Below, piece after piece: positions 37,471 through 49,918 of a DNA stretch of 64,000 nucleotides (positions are counted from its first letter, which is position 1; each line of letters begins with the position of its first letter). The notes beneath the pieces are model-generated. The model was not told the DNA's origin. It ran no database searches and saw only the letters and a list, made by a program, of their open reading frames with translations. Source of the DNA: Amycolatopsis sp. DSM 110486. Its GTDB lineage: Bacteria; Actinomycetota; Actinomycetes; Mycobacteriales; Pseudonocardiaceae. Where the stretch lies: assembly GCF_019468465.1 (NCBI RefSeq), contig NZ_CP080519.1:6751001-6815000 (forward strand), written 5' to 3'. A program made the translations under genes and the position numbers.

Positions 37471-38259
37471 TCAGGTGAGTTTTGTGGTCCGTGTCGCGAT
37501 AAGTCCGGCCACGATCGCCCACACGGCGAGCACCGCCATCGGCCCGACGGCGAAGTGACCGTCCACCAGTGCCGCGCGCATGCCTTCCGCGAGCGCGCCC
37601 GAGGGCAGCAGTGAGACGACCACGCCGAGGCCCGCCGGCAAAGCCGAAGGCGCCAGCAGGATTCCGCCGGCGAGCAGCAGCACGAACCACACGATGTTGG
37701 CCAGCGCCAGCACGGCTTCGGCTCGCAGGGCACCGCCGAGCAACACGCCCAGGGCGCCGAACGCGGCCGTGCCCAGCACCAGCAGCACGATCGCCGACGC
37801 GATCCCGGCACCCGAGGGCGACCAGCCCAGGAACGCCGCCACCACACCGATCACGATCGACTGCAGCACGACCACCACCAGCGCCGCGACCACGCGCCCG
37901 GCCACGAGCAGCCAGCGCGGCAGCGCGGTGGCCGAAAGCCGCTTGAGTACGCCGTAGCGCCGGTCGAAGCCGAGCGCGATGGCCTGTCCCGTGAACGCGG
38001 ACGACATCACGGCCAGCGCGAGGATCCGCGGCGTGATCCAGTCCACTTTGGACGTCGAGCCGAGCTGGCTCGCGGGCAGGATGTCGAGCAGGCTCAGGCC
38101 GATGAGCAGCGCGAGCGGGATGATCAGCGTGAGCAGCAGCTGTTCGCCGTGGCGCAGCGTCAACGCGGCCTCGACGCGCGCGTGCGTGCGCAGCATCCGG
38201 CCCAGCGGCCCGCGGCCCGGCGCGGGGGTGAAGGTGCCTTCCGGGAACGTCGTGCTCAC
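37471..38259 (-). CDS. ABC-2 type exporter permease
   Basis: A 262-residue permease with six membrane helices of the ABC-2 type. A basic cytoplasmic start (RMLRTHARVEAALTLRHGEQLLLTL) precedes the first helix, and FDRRYGVLKRLSATALPRWLLVAGR is the typical coupling region. The GTG overlaps the ATPase stop by GTGA. Together they form a two-gene exporter of unknown substrate, conserved in position near mptB and sufR in actinobacteria. Confidence 0.9.
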   Translation of the reverse strand: MSTTFPEGTFTPAPGRGPLGRMLRTHARVEAALTLRHGEQLLLTLIIPLALLIGLSLLDILPASQLGSTSKVDWITPRILALAVMSSAFTGQAIALGFDRRYGVLKRLSATALPRWLLVAGRVVAALVVVVLQSIVIGVVAAFLGWSPSGAGIASAIVLLVLGTAAFGALGVLLGGALRAEAVLALANIVWFVLLLAGGILLAPSALPAGLGVVVSLLPSGALAEGMRAALVDGHFAVGPMAVLAVWAIVAGLIATRTTKLT

Positions 38260-39182
38260 GCTCGCAGCTCCCGTCCGGTCAGCTCGAGGAAAACCTCTTC
38301 CAGCGTGCGCCGCCCGACTTGCAGCTGTTCGGGCAGCACGCCCTGTTGCGCACACCACGACGTGACGGTCGACACCACCTGCGGATCCACCGCGCCTTCC
38401 ACGAGGTACGAACCGGGCGAGGACTCGGTCACGCGATAGCCCTCGGGCAACGCCGCCGTGAGCAGCGACAGGTCCAGCCGCGTGCGCGCGCGGAACCGCA
38501 GCTGCGCGGCGTCGCCCTCTTCCAGAGTCAACGAGTGGGGCGAGCCCTGGACCACGACCTTGCCGTGGTCCACGATCACGACCTGGTCGGCGAGCGCTTC
38601 CGCTTCTTCCATCAGGTGTGTGGTGAGCAGCACGCTCACGCCGTCGCTGCGAAGCGCGGCCAGCAGCTCCCACACCAGGCGCCGCGCCTGCGGGTCCATG
38701 CCCGCCGTCGGCTCGTCGAGGAACACCAGCTCGGGTCGCCCGACGAGCGCGCACGCGAGCGAAAGCCGTTGCTGCTGCCCGCCGGAGAGGCGTTTGAACG
38801 GGGTGCGCTTCGCGCCGGCCAGCCCGAGCACGTCGAGCAGCCACGCGGGGTCGAGCGGGTTCGCCGCGCACGACGCGACAAGGCCGAGCATCTCCGCGGC
38901 GTGCACGCCCGGGTAGGCGCCGCCGCCCTGCGGCATGATGCCGACGCGCGGACGCAGCCGGGCGCTGTTTTTCACAGGATCGAGGCCGAGGACCCGGACT
39001 TTTCCGGCGTCAGGCTTGCGAAACCCTTCGCAGATCTCCACCGTGGTCGTCTTGCCCGCGCCGTTGGGCCCGAGCAAGGCCAGCAGGCAGCCACGCTCCA
39101 TCCGCAGGTCGAGCCCGTCGACCGCGGTGGTGGAGCCGTAGCTTTTCACCAGGCCGGTGATCTCGACCGCTGGGTTGTCCAC
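38256..39182 (-). CDS. ABC exporter ATP-binding protein
   Basis: A 308-residue ATPase with Walker A GPNGAGKTTT, Q-loop PQGGGAYPG, signature LSGGQQQRLSLA, Walker B LVFLDEPTAGMDP and H-loop TTHLMEEAE. A C-terminal extension of about 90 residues follows the ATPase domain, as in drug/lipid exporters of the DrrA type. It is translationally coupled to the permease gene. GTG start just downstream of mptB (6 bases). Confidence 0.94.
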   Translation of the reverse strand: MDNPAVEITGLVKSYGSTTAVDGLDLRMERGCLLALLGPNGAGKTTTVEICEGFRKPDAGKVRVLGLDPVKNSARLRPRVGIMPQGGGAYPGVHAAEMLGLVASCAANPLDPAWLLDVLGLAGAKRTPFKRLSGGQQQRLSLACALVGRPELVFLDEPTAGMDPQARRLVWELLAALRSDGVSVLLTTHLMEEAEALADQVVIVDHGKVVVQGSPHSLTLEEGDAAQLRFRARTRLDLSLLTAALPEGYRVTESSPGSYLVEGAVDPQVVSTVTSWCAQQGVLPEQLQVGRRTLEEVFLELTGRELRA

Positions 39183-39188
39183 AACGAA

Positions 39189-40856
39189 TTACGATACGAC
39201 GTCCACCACGGCGGGCCGTTCCGGGGACGTCCTGGAGAGCAGGAGCGGCGAAAGCCGGTACACCCACGCGAGCCCGCCGAGCGTCACGAGCACGGCCGCG
39301 CCGTAGGCCCACGGCAGGATGTAGGCGTGGCCGTCGAACGTGCTCCCGGTGGGCGGCAGCAGGAACGGCAGCCCGGCGCTGACCACGGTCGCGGCCACGC
39401 GGAACCGCGACGTGCCCGCCGCCGCGGCCAGGGGGATCACAGCCCACAGCACGTACCACGGCTGCAGGTTGATCTGCAGGATCATCGCGGCGCCGAGCGC
39501 CACCCCGAGCCCGATGATGGGCCGGTAGCGCCACTTGAAGCTGGCCCACAGGAACTTGACGGTGACGAACGCCGTCACCAGGTAGCCGAGCGCGCCGATG
39601 ATGGGCACCAGCGCGTCGGTGTGGTTGCCGAGCCCGAGTGCGATGCCGAGCACCCCGGTGAGGTTCGCGAGCTCGGCGGTGGGGGAGATCCACGAGCGCA
39701 CGAGGCCGGGGGTGCCGAGCGCGCCGATCCAGCCGAAGCCCAGACCCGTGCCGTAGGAGACCGCGACGAGCACCGCGCCGAACAGCAGCGCCATCGGCAC
39801 TCCGGCCCGCACGAGGTCCTTGATGCTCCCGTGCCAGCGCCGCGCCACCATCACCGCGAAGAACGGCAACGCGAGCAGTGCGGGCACCTTGACCGCGGCC
39901 CCGAGCGTGATGATCGCGACACCGAGCCCGATGCACAGCAGCTCGCCCTTGGCCATCGGCGGTGGGGAGTCGCCCTTGACGCGCACCGGCAGCCGCCGGA
40001 TGCCGACCTCCAGCCCGGCGACCATCAGCCCGATGGCCAGCGCGTCGTTGTGGGCGCCGGCGATGAAGTGGAAGATCAGCAGCGGGTTGGCCGCGCCCAG
40101 CCACAGCGCCGTCACCGGTTGCACGCCGAAGCGGCGCGCCAGCCGCGGCACGGCCCACACGATGAGGACCACGCCGACGAGCGCCAGGCCGCGCTGCAGC
40201 AGCACGCCCGTCACGATGTTGTTGCCGCCGATCGGCGCGAGCCAGCCGCCCAGGCGCAGCAGCAGCGGCCCGTACGGCGCCGGCGTCTCGCGCCACATGT
40301 TGGCCACGCCCGCGGTGAGCGGGTCGGCCACGCCGAGCGCCTGGGCCGGGCCCAGGGTGTACGGGTCCATCCCGCGGTGCACGATCTCGCTCTGCGCGAG
40401 GTAGCTGTAGACGTCCCGGGAGAACAGGGGCGGGATGAGCAGCAGCGGCGCCACCCACATCGCGATCGTGCGGGCCAGCTGGCCCTGGCTCGCCAGGCGG
40501 GCGCTCGCGGGCCGGGCGAAGCGGCCGAGCATCAGCCAGCTCAGCACGAGGATGCCCATGCCGGAGAACGCGATGGCGAGCGAGACGGTGGGGATGCGGG
40601 TGAACAGGCGCAGCACCGGCAGGTCCTGCACCGGGTTGATCACGGGCGCCGCGCCGGCGCCGAGCGAGCCGAGCGCGAGGAACAGCGAGCCGACCGTGCC
40701 GAAGCGCCGGACGATGTCGAGGCCGCGGTGTTCGGCCTGGTCGAGAGGCTGCGGCTCGCGCGGGAGGACGGGCGAAGGTGGCGCCACGGCCGTCGCCGTG
40801 TCGCCGGGTGTGCCCACTTCCGGGTCCCGCTGCACGGGTTGCTCGCCGACTGCCAC
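39189..40856 (-). CDS. mptB: Polyprenol-phosphomannose-dependent alpha-1,6-mannosyltransferase
   Basis: A 555-residue integral membrane GT-C glycosyltransferase with about 12-13 helices. The first periplasmic loop carries the acidic catalytic region (LFSRDVYSYLAQSEIVHRGMDPYTLGP, also WRETPAPYGPL). MptB-type enzymes extend the mannan backbone of lipomannan/lipoarabinomannan. The position next to sufR is as in mycobacteria. The N terminus is Pro/Glu-rich and cytoplasmic. It is divergent from sufR, with 95 bases between. Confidence 0.9.
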   Translation of the reverse strand: MAVGEQPVQRDPEVGTPGDTATAVAPPSPVLPREPQPLDQAEHRGLDIVRRFGTVGSLFLALGSLGAGAAPVINPVQDLPVLRLFTRIPTVSLAIAFSGMGILVLSWLMLGRFARPASARLASQGQLARTIAMWVAPLLLIPPLFSRDVYSYLAQSEIVHRGMDPYTLGPAQALGVADPLTAGVANMWRETPAPYGPLLLRLGGWLAPIGGNNIVTGVLLQRGLALVGVVLIVWAVPRLARRFGVQPVTALWLGAANPLLIFHFIAGAHNDALAIGLMVAGLEVGIRRLPVRVKGDSPPPMAKGELLCIGLGVAIITLGAAVKVPALLALPFFAVMVARRWHGSIKDLVRAGVPMALLFGAVLVAVSYGTGLGFGWIGALGTPGLVRSWISPTAELANLTGVLGIALGLGNHTDALVPIIGALGYLVTAFVTVKFLWASFKWRYRPIIGLGVALGAAMILQINLQPWYVLWAVIPLAAAAGTSRFRVAATVVSAGLPFLLPPTGSTFDGHAYILPWAYGAAVLVTLGGLAWVYRLSPLLLSRTSPERPAVVDVVS

Positions 40857-40940
40857 GTCAGGAAGGGTATCGAGTCCCTCCGGCCGTGACTCAGGTCACT
40901 GCCGGACACCCCACCTTTGCCCCTGCGCCGGAAATAAGAC

Positions 40941-40955
40941 ACACTTGTGTTGTGA
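40941..40955 (+). promoter_or_regulatory. Putative SufR operator overlapping the sufR start codon
   Basis: ACACT-TGTGT-TGTGA fits the pattern ACACT-N5-TGTGA that I recall for mycobacterial SufR binding. The right half-site includes the GTG start codon (40952-40954), so bound protein would block initiation at or near a leaderless start. This implies autoregulation of the whole suf operon. Confidence 0.6.
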
Positions 40956-41812
40956 AAAAGAACGGGACGCGTGAGAGAGAGGTCTGCGAGGAGCTCGGCG
41001 ATCAGCCGCGCGCCGCGGACCTCGGCGTTCCCGTGCAGGTCAGCGCCGCAGAAGGGCGCACGCGCCACGAGGTGGCACGCCTGCTTCTCGAACAGGGCCC
41101 GATGACCGCCGTGGTGGTCGCGGAGCAGCTCGGCATCAGCCCCACGGCCGTCCGCAGGCACCTCGACGCACTGGTGGCCGACGGCGAGGCCGAGACCCGC
41201 GACGCGCCCCGGCGCGGTCCGCGCGGGCGCGGGCGCCCGGCCAAGTTCTTCCTGCTCACCGAGTCGGGCCGCGCCCGGTTCGGGCACGCCTACGACGACC
41301 TCGCGGTTTCGGCCATCCGGTTCCTCGCCGAGCACGCCGGCCCCGACGCCGTGCGCGCCTTCGCCGAGAGCCGCGTCGACGCGCTGGTGGGCCCGCACCG
41401 CTCCGCCATCACCGGTTCGAGTGATCCCGCGGAGCGCGCCGAGGCCCTGGCCGCGGCCCTGACCAGGGAGGGCTACGCTGCGTCGACCCGCCAGGTCGGT
41501 GTCGGTGAACAGCTGTGCCAGCACCACTGCCCGGTCGCGCACGTCGCGGCTGAGTTCCCGCAGCTGTGCGAGGCCGAGACCGAGGCGTTCGCCCGGCTGC
41601 TCGGCACCCACGTGCAGCGGCTGGCGACGATCGCACGCGGCGACAACGCGTGCACCACACACGTACCCGCCGTGACGACGGGTATCCCGGCCCTTCCCGA
41701 GCCGGACAGCACCAGGCCCTCCGGGACGACCGAGGCGGTTGCGGCGACGCAGCCGGCGCGGGCGGCCCAGGGGCGTACAGCACGGATCCCGAATGGAGGG
41801 AAACCCGCATGA
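40952..41812 (+). CDS. sufR: SUF operon transcription regulator SufR
   Basis: A 286-residue winged-helix repressor that senses Fe-S cluster status. The DNA-binding domain ([36 protein letters not shown], residues about 40-75) is followed by a dimer domain. The cluster-binding cysteines appear as Cys189, Cys193 and Cys206 in [19 protein letters not shown], with Cys234 nearby. The C terminus is an extended, probably disordered tail. The GTG start lies in the putative operator. The stop overlaps sufB by ATGA. Confidence 0.92.
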   Translation: MKKNGTREREVCEELGDQPRAADLGVPVQVSAAEGRTRHEVARLLLEQGPMTAVVVAEQLGISPTAVRRHLDALVADGEAETRDAPRRGPRGRGRPAKFFLLTESGRARFGHAYDDLAVSAIRFLAEHAGPDAVRAFAESRVDALVGPHRSAITGSSDPAERAEALAAALTREGYAASTRQVGVGEQLCQHHCPVAHVAAEFPQLCEAETEAFARLLGTHVQRLATIARGDNACTTHVPAVTTGIPALPEPDSTRPSGTTEAVAATQPARAAQGRTARIPNGGKPA

Positions 41813-43257
41813 CTGCCGCTGCCGAGCAGCGCACTCCCACCACCGCGCCACTGAGCCAGGAAGAGACCATCGAGTCCCTTGGCAAGTACGCGTTCGGCTG
41901 GGCCGACTCCGACGAAGCGGGCGCCAGCGCCCGTCGCGGACTGAACGAGGATGTCGTCACCGACATCTCCGGGAAGAAGTCCGAGCCGGAGTGGATGCGC
42001 GACGCCCGCTTGAAGGCGCTCAAGCTCTTCGAGCTGAAGCCGATGCCCAACTGGGGCGCCGACCTCTCCGGGATCGACTTCGACAACATCAAGTACTTCG
42101 TGCGGTCCAGCGAGAAGCAGGCCACCAGCTGGGAAGAGCTGCCCGAGGACATCAAGAACACCTACGACAAGCTCGGCATCCCCGAGGCGGAGAAGCAGCG
42201 CCTCGTCGCCGGTGTCGCCGCGCAGTACGAGTCCGAGGTCGTCTACCACTCCATCCGCGAGGACCTGGAGGCCCAGGGCGTGCTGTTCCTGGACACCGAC
42301 ACCGCGCTCAAGGAGCACCCGGAGCTCTTCCAGGAGTACTTCGGTTCCGTGATCCCGGCCGGGGACAACAAGTTCTCCGCGCTGAACACGGCGGTGTGGT
42401 CCGGCGGCTCGTTCATCTACGTGCCCAAGGGCGTGAAGGTGGACATCCCGCTGCAGGCCTACTTCCGGATCAACACCGAGAACATGGGCCAGTTCGAGCG
42501 CACGCTGATCATCGTCGACGAAGACGCCTACGTGCACTACGTCGAGGGTTGCACCGCGCCGATCTACCAGTCCGACTCGCTGCACTCGGCGGTCGTGGAG
42601 ATCATCGTGAAGAAGGGCGGCCGCTGCCGCTACACGACGATCCAGAACTGGTCGAACAACGTCTACAACCTGGTCACCAAGCGCGCCAAGTGCGAAGAGG
42701 GCGCGACCATGGAATGGATCGACGGCAACATCGGTTCCAAGGTCACCATGAAGTACCCGTCGGTCTTCCTCATGGGTGAGCACGCCAAGGGCGAGGTCCT
42801 CTCGGTCGCGTTCGCGGGCGAGGGCCAGCACCAGGACGCGGGCGCCAAGATGGAGCACCTTGCGCCGCACACCTCCTCGACCATCGTGTCGAAGTCGGTG
42901 GCGCGCGGCGGCGGCCGGACCTCCTACCGCGGCCTGGTCCGCGTCGCGAAGCGGGCGCACCACTCGCGCTCCAGCGTGGTCTGCGACGCACTGCTGGTCG
43001 ACACGATCTCGCGCTCGGACACCTACCCGTACGTGGACATCCGCAACGACGAGGTGTCCATGGGCCACGAGGCCACGGTGTCCAAGGTCAGCGAAGAGCA
43101 GCTGTTCTACCTGATGTCGCGCGGTCTCGACGAGGCCGAGGCGATGGCGATGATCGTGCGCGGGTTCGTGGAGCCCATCGCGCGTGAGCTGCCGATGGAG
43201 TACGCGCTCGAGCTGAACCGCCTGATCGAGCTCCAGATGGAAGGGTCCGTCGGCTAG
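41809..43257 (+). CDS. sufB: Fe-S cluster scaffold subunit SufB
   Basis: Scaffold of the SufBC2D complex that assembles iron-sulfur clusters. It has 482 residues with the conserved [54 protein letters not shown] (with the key Cys), [13 protein letters not shown] and C-terminal [18 protein letters not shown] motifs. Unlike the M. tuberculosis gene it has no intein. Strong GGAGGG ribosome site; the start overlaps sufR by ATGA. Confidence 0.97.
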   Translation: MTAAAEQRTPTTAPLSQEETIESLGKYAFGWADSDEAGASARRGLNEDVVTDISGKKSEPEWMRDARLKALKLFELKPMPNWGADLSGIDFDNIKYFVRSSEKQATSWEELPEDIKNTYDKLGIPEAEKQRLVAGVAAQYESEVVYHSIREDLEAQGVLFLDTDTALKEHPELFQEYFGSVIPAGDNKFSALNTAVWSGGSFIYVPKGVKVDIPLQAYFRINTENMGQFERTLIIVDEDAYVHYVEGCTAPIYQSDSLHSAVVEIIVKKGGRCRYTTIQNWSNNVYNLVTKRAKCEEGATMEWIDGNIGSKVTMKYPSVFLMGEHAKGEVLSVAFAGEGQHQDAGAKMEHLAPHTSSTIVSKSVARGGGRTSYRGLVRVAKRAHHSRSSVVCDALLVDTISRSDTYPYVDIRNDEVSMGHEATVSKVSEEQLFYLMSRGLDEAEAMAMIVRGFVEPIARELPMEYALELNRLIELQMEGSVG

Positions 43258-43259
43258 TC

Positions 43260-44432
43260 ATGTCGGTTACCGAGAACAACGTTTCCGAGGCACTGCGCGA
43301 GGGAGCGGTCATTCCGGCCGCTTCCCGCGCGGAGCGCTTCACTTCCTACGACGTCGAGGCCTTCGAGGTCCCCGGCGGACGTGAGGAGAACTGGCGCTTC
43401 ACCCCGATGAAGCGCCTGCGCGGCCTCCACGACGGCACGGCCGTCGCCTCCGGCGAGATCACGCTCGAAGCCGACGCCGCGCCCGAGTTGACGATCGAGA
43501 CCGTCGGCCGAGACGACTCGCGGCTGGGCCAGGCCGGTGTGCCGAGCGACCGGATCGCCGCCCAGGCGTACTCCTCGTTCCAGAAGGCAACCGTCGTGAC
43601 GGTGCCCAAGGAGACGAAGGCGTCGAAGCCGTCGGTGCTGCGCATCCACGGCCCGGGTGCGGGTTTGGTCTCCTACGGGCACCTGCAGGTCCGCGCCGAG
43701 GCGTTCGCCGAAGCCGTCGTCGTGCTCGACCACGTCGGCTCCGGCACCTACGCCGACAACGTCGAGTTCGTCATCGGCGACGGCGCCAAGGTCACCGTGG
43801 TCAGCGTCCAGGACTGGGCCGACGACGCGGTGCACGTCTCCGAGCAGCACCTCAAGCTGGGCCGCGACGCCGCGCTGCGGCACACCGTGATCACCCTGGG
43901 CGGTGACCTGGTCCGCGTCTCGCCGACGGCGACCTTCGCCGACAAGGGTGGCGACGTCGACATGCTCGGCGTCTATTTCGCGGACGGCGGCCAGCACCAG
44001 GAGCACCGCCTCTTCGTCGACCACGCGGTGCCGAACTGCAAGTCGCGAGTGGGCTACAAGGGCGCGCTGCAGGGCGAGGGCGCGCACACGGTATGGATCG
44101 GCGACGTGCTGATCCGCGCCGCGGCCGAGGCCACCGACACCTACGAGTTCAACCGCAACCTGGTGCTCACACCCGGGGCGCGCGCGGACTCCGTGCCGAA
44201 CCTGGAGATCGAGACCGGCGAGATCGAAGGCGCCGGCCACGCGAGCGCGACGGGAAGGTTCGACGACGAGCAGTTGTTCTACCTCCAGTCGCGCGGAATC
44301 GCGGAGGAGGCGGCGCGGCGGTTGGTCGTCCGCGGGTTCTTCCACGAGATCCTGGTGAAGATCGACGTGCCCGAGGTGCGCGAGCGCCTCGAAGCCGCGA
44401 TCGAGGCCGAGCTCGAAGCCGTTGGCGCCTGA
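43260..44432 (+). CDS. sufD: Fe-S cluster assembly protein SufD
   Basis: The SufB paralog in the SufBC2D complex. It has 390 residues. The N-terminal [13 protein letters not shown] segment and the C-terminal core with [14 protein letters not shown], [16 protein letters not shown] and [20 protein letters not shown] mark the family; the invariant His of the FVDHAVPN region is present. It starts two bases after the sufB stop and precedes sufC by 32 bases. Confidence 0.96.
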   Translation: MSVTENNVSEALREGAVIPAASRAERFTSYDVEAFEVPGGREENWRFTPMKRLRGLHDGTAVASGEITLEADAAPELTIETVGRDDSRLGQAGVPSDRIAAQAYSSFQKATVVTVPKETKASKPSVLRIHGPGAGLVSYGHLQVRAEAFAEAVVVLDHVGSGTYADNVEFVIGDGAKVTVVSVQDWADDAVHVSEQHLKLGRDAALRHTVITLGGDLVRVSPTATFADKGGDVDMLGVYFADGGQHQEHRLFVDHAVPNCKSRVGYKGALQGEGAHTVWIGDVLIRAAAEATDTYEFNRNLVLTPGARADSVPNLEIETGEIEGAGHASATGRFDDEQLFYLQSRGIAEEAARRLVVRGFFHEILVKIDVPEVRERLEAAIEAELEAVGA

Positions 44433-44454
44433 CCCCGTCCACCGCAGACTTTAG

Positions 44455-47056
<2,602 letters not shown>

Positions 47057-47060
<4 letters not shown>

Positions 47061-47467
47061 GCGAAGAGACCGTGGCCCCGGAGGCCGACCCTCGCGAAGG
47101 GCGCACCGCCGCGGACCTGCCGGAGCAGACGGCGTCGTCGGTGCCCGCCGACGTCGCCAAGATCGAGGACATCGAAGAGGCGATGCGCGACGTCGTGGAC
47201 CCCGAACTCGGGATCAACGTCGTCGACCTCGGCCTGGTGTACGACATCCGCGTGGAGAAGGACAACTCGGCCACGCTGGACATGACGCTCACGTCGGCGG
47301 CCTGCCCGCTCACCGACGTGATCGAAGACCAGACCTCCGCGGCGCTGACCTCCGGCGGCCTCGTGAGCGACTTCCGGATCAACTGGGTCTGGATGCCGCC
47401 GTGGGGCCCGGAAAAGATCACCGACGACGGCCGCGAGCAGCTGCGTGCGCTCGGGTTCACCGTCTGA
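47057..47467 (+). CDS. sufT: SufT-like DUF59/MIP18-family Fe-S maturation factor
   Basis: A 136-residue protein of the DUF59 family. The first 30 or so residues are acidic and variable; the conserved domain has AMRDVVDPELGINVVDLGLVYDI, DMTLTSAACPLTDVI (with the conserved Cys) and NWVWMPPWGPEKITDDGREQLRALGF. It is a maturation or carrier factor for Fe-S proteins. It is the last gene of the suf operon and is followed by a 17-bp stem terminator. Confidence 0.93.
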
Positions 47468-47479
47468 GCTTTTTCGAAG

Positions 47480-47516
47480 GAACAGGCCACTCCGCTCGCA
47501 GCGGGGTGGCCTGTTC
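47480..47516 (+). terminator. Terminator hairpin of the suf operon
   Basis: GAACAGGCCAC (47480-47490) pairs with GTGGCCTGTTC (47506-47516), and the stem continues through CCGCT/AGCGG to a 3-base loop CGC. The hairpin starts 13 bases after the sufT stop. A second small dyad TGTATA-ACGAGC-TATACA follows at 47529-47546. Confidence 0.8.
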
Positions 47517-47539
47517 TGCGTTGAGGGTTGTATAACGAG

Positions 47540-49087
47540 CTATACAGCACCGATCGATTCGACGTACCAAGGTGCCTCGCGCTCGGGGGCAAAGCGGCTC
47601 CAGAGCCCAACGGCCTCGGCCAGCGACGTGCGGCGGTCGACGTGCAGGGCCGCGAGCCGGGGGAGTGGCGCGCCCGAGACGAGCAGGTGGTCGAGCTGGG
47701 CGCGGGAGAGGCCGAGCACCCGCAGGTGCCGCAGCTCGCCGAGCCGCTCCAGGCCGGTCACGTCGACGCCGCTGACGTCCAGGTGCACCAGGCTCGGCAG
47801 GGCGGCGAGCCGGGCCAGGTCGACGGAATGGTCGAGCACCTTCAGCTCCAGGCGCCACAGCCGGTGCCCGGCGAAGGCGGCCAAGTCGACTTCGCCTGCT
47901 TCGACGGACAGGGCCTCCAGCGCCGGCAGTTGGGTGAGGCCGCCGGTGACGCGGGCGGCGCGGTTGATGCTCACCTCGCGCAGCGTCGGGAAGCCTTGCA
48001 GCACATCGAGGTTCACGGTGCCGGCGTCGTTGAGGTAGAGCTGCTGCACGAGAGGCTGGTCGGCGACGTCGTGCGCGCGCTCGATGCCCGAGCCGGTGAC
48101 GACCTCGGAGTGGCTGCGGAAGGGGCTGTCGCGCAAGGAAACCTCGGGTTCGAGGAACACTTCGTCTTCGTAGTCCTCGTACCGGTTCTCGCGCAGCGCC
48201 TCGACGACCTCGGTGAGCATCGCCGTGACCGACGGCGCGACGTAGCGCAGCGGGCCGTGGACATCGCGGCCGTACTCCACGACCTGGCCGGCGCGGCCGT
48301 TCGGCGCGGGGTCGAGGTCGGTGAACAGGAAGTTCATCGCGCGGTCGCTGCCGAAGGTGACCCACCAGTCGTTGCGGGACAAGCGTTTCACGTGCCCGAA
48401 CGGCAGCGGCTCGAACACCACGCCGGTGTCGGACACCGAGTCTTCCCAGCCGTAGGAACCCGGCAGGCCTTAGGTGTAGTCGGAGACCACCTGGTCGAGG
48501 TCGTTGCAGGAGTACGGGCCGAGCAGGCCGACCTGCTCGGGATCGCCGTCGGCCACGCGGTAGAGCGCGCGCAGGTCTTCCGGCAGCCGCGCGCCGATGC
48601 GCGCCTCGGCGGCCGCGATGTCCTCCTCCGTGCGCCCGGCGGGCCACGGCGGCGCCTGGCCCTTGATCCGCGTGTAGTGCGCACCGAACTCCTCGCACAG
48701 CCGCGTGACCTCGGCGAGCACCGCCGGGTCCGTCGGCGCTCCGGTGGGCGCGGCGGCGGCCGGGCGGAGCAGGCCGGGCCGGGGGTGGCCCGGGTAGCGG
48801 AAGTTCTCGTCGAACACGAGCCAGCCGTCGCCGACAGGGGACAGCGCGCCACCCGCGGCGAAGGTGTAGCTGCCATCCGGGCGCAGCCGCAGCTCGTACG
48901 CGCCGGCAGGCGCGTCGAAGAGGCTTCGCAGGCTGCTGCCGCTGATCCGCAGCCACTTACGGGTGGGCGTCCAGGCGTCGAGGGCCAGCGAGCCGCCAGT
49001 GGCGCGCACCTGCAGCACGGCTTCTTCGGCGCCGGCGGCGGAACGCAGTGCGGTCGCCAGGTCGCGGGCGGCCTCGTCGAAATCCAT
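47540..49087 (-). pseudogene. SUKH (SMI1/KNR4)-domain protein gene with an in-frame TAA
   Basis: Two frames, 49087-48470 (205 residues) and the part down to 47540, are in the same register and separated only by a TAA at 48470-48472 (codon 206). Before it: EEDIAAAEARIGARLPEDLRALYRVADGDPEQVGLLGPYS, the start of a SUKH domain; after it: GLPGSYGWEDSVSD, PLPFGHVKRLSRNDWWVTFGSDRAMNFLFTDLDP, its continuation, then leucine-rich repeat-like sequence. SUKH proteins include immunity proteins of toxin systems. Either a nonsense mutation, stop read-through or a sequencing error; homologous length about 515 codons. Confidence 0.8.
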
Positions 49088-49146
49088 GGTGGTGAAGCTA
49101 GCGCGAAGGTCCGACGAAAACCGGATCCGGGTGCTATGACTGGCCT

Positions 49147-49557
49147 ATGACCGAACCGGACAACGAGCGGGAACCCCGGCGGGGCCAGGCCGTCGCGGCG
49201 GTGGCGATCGCGGTTGTGGCCTTCATGCTGGTCGTGGCGACCTGGATCGCGTGGTTGCTGGTGCGGCCCAGGATGGAGGCGGGGCCGGTGTACCCGATCG
49301 TGGGGCAGGTGTTCCTGCTCGTGCTGGGGGCGCTGTTCTTCGTCGGGCTGCTGGCCGGGGTGCTGGCGATCGTGCTGGGCCTGACCGGCGGTGGGCGCGA
49401 ATACGGGGGCGACGTGGCTCGCGCCGGCGTGCTGCTGGGCGTGGTCACGTGCGTGGTCGCGCTCGGCGGGGCGGTCGCGTTCGCGGTCAATCCACTGTGG
49501 ACTTCGACGGTGGCCAACTTCGACATCGGGACCCTCGGCAACCCCTTCGGCCGGTGA
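49147..49557 (+). CDS. Small membrane protein of unknown function
   Basis: A 136-residue protein with an acidic N-terminal tail ([14 protein letters not shown]) and three predicted membrane helices (about 16-40, 49-78, 92-114). The middle contains [21 protein letters not shown], reminiscent of DUF4190-type proteins. No function can be assigned. Its stop overlaps the next gene by GTGA. The N-terminal MTEPD start is shared with the first signal peptidase downstream. Confidence 0.65.
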   Translation: MTEPDNEREPRRGQAVAAVAIAVVAFMLVVATWIAWLLVRPRMEAGPVYPIVGQVFLLVLGALFFVGLLAGVLAIVLGLTGGGREYGGDVARAGVLLGVVTCVVALGGAVAFAVNPLWTSTVANFDIGTLGNPFGR

Positions 49558-49889
49558 CGGTCCTCAAGTCGATCGCGCTGTTCGTCGCCGCGGCGGTGCT
49601 GGAGATCGGCGGCGCGTGGCTTATCTGGCAGGGCGTGCGCGAGCACCGCGGCTGGGCGTGGATCGGCGGTGGCATCGTGGCGCTCGGGCTCTACGGATTC
49701 GTCGCCACGCTGCAGCCCGACGCGCACTTCGGCCGCATCCTCGCTGCCTACGGCGGGGTTTTCGTGGCGGGCTCGCTGGCCTGGGGTGTGGTGGCCGACG
49801 GCTACCGGCCCGACCGGTTCGACGTGATCGGCGCGCTGCTGTGCCTGGCGGGCGTCGCGGTGATCATGTACGCGCCGCGAACCGGGTAA
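49554..49889 (+). CDS. UPF0060/YnfA-family membrane protein
   Basis: A 111-residue protein with four membrane helices, the length and layout of the YnfA family. Family marks are [66 protein letters not shown] and [26 protein letters not shown] segments (split here). YnfA is related to small multidrug-resistance transporters. GTG start overlapping the upstream gene. Confidence 0.88.
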   Translation: MTVLKSIALFVAAAVLEIGGAWLIWQGVREHRGWAWIGGGIVALGLYGFVATLQPDAHFGRILAAYGGVFVAGSLAWGVVADGYRPDRFDVIGALLCLAGVAVIMYAPRTG

Positions 49890-49918
49890 CGCTCGCACAA
49901 CGCCCACGATAGATCAAC

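Noticed and set aside
41809..43257. Intein in SufB
   Set aside because: The mycobacterial gene carries one, but this frame is a continuous 482-residue SufB without insertion.
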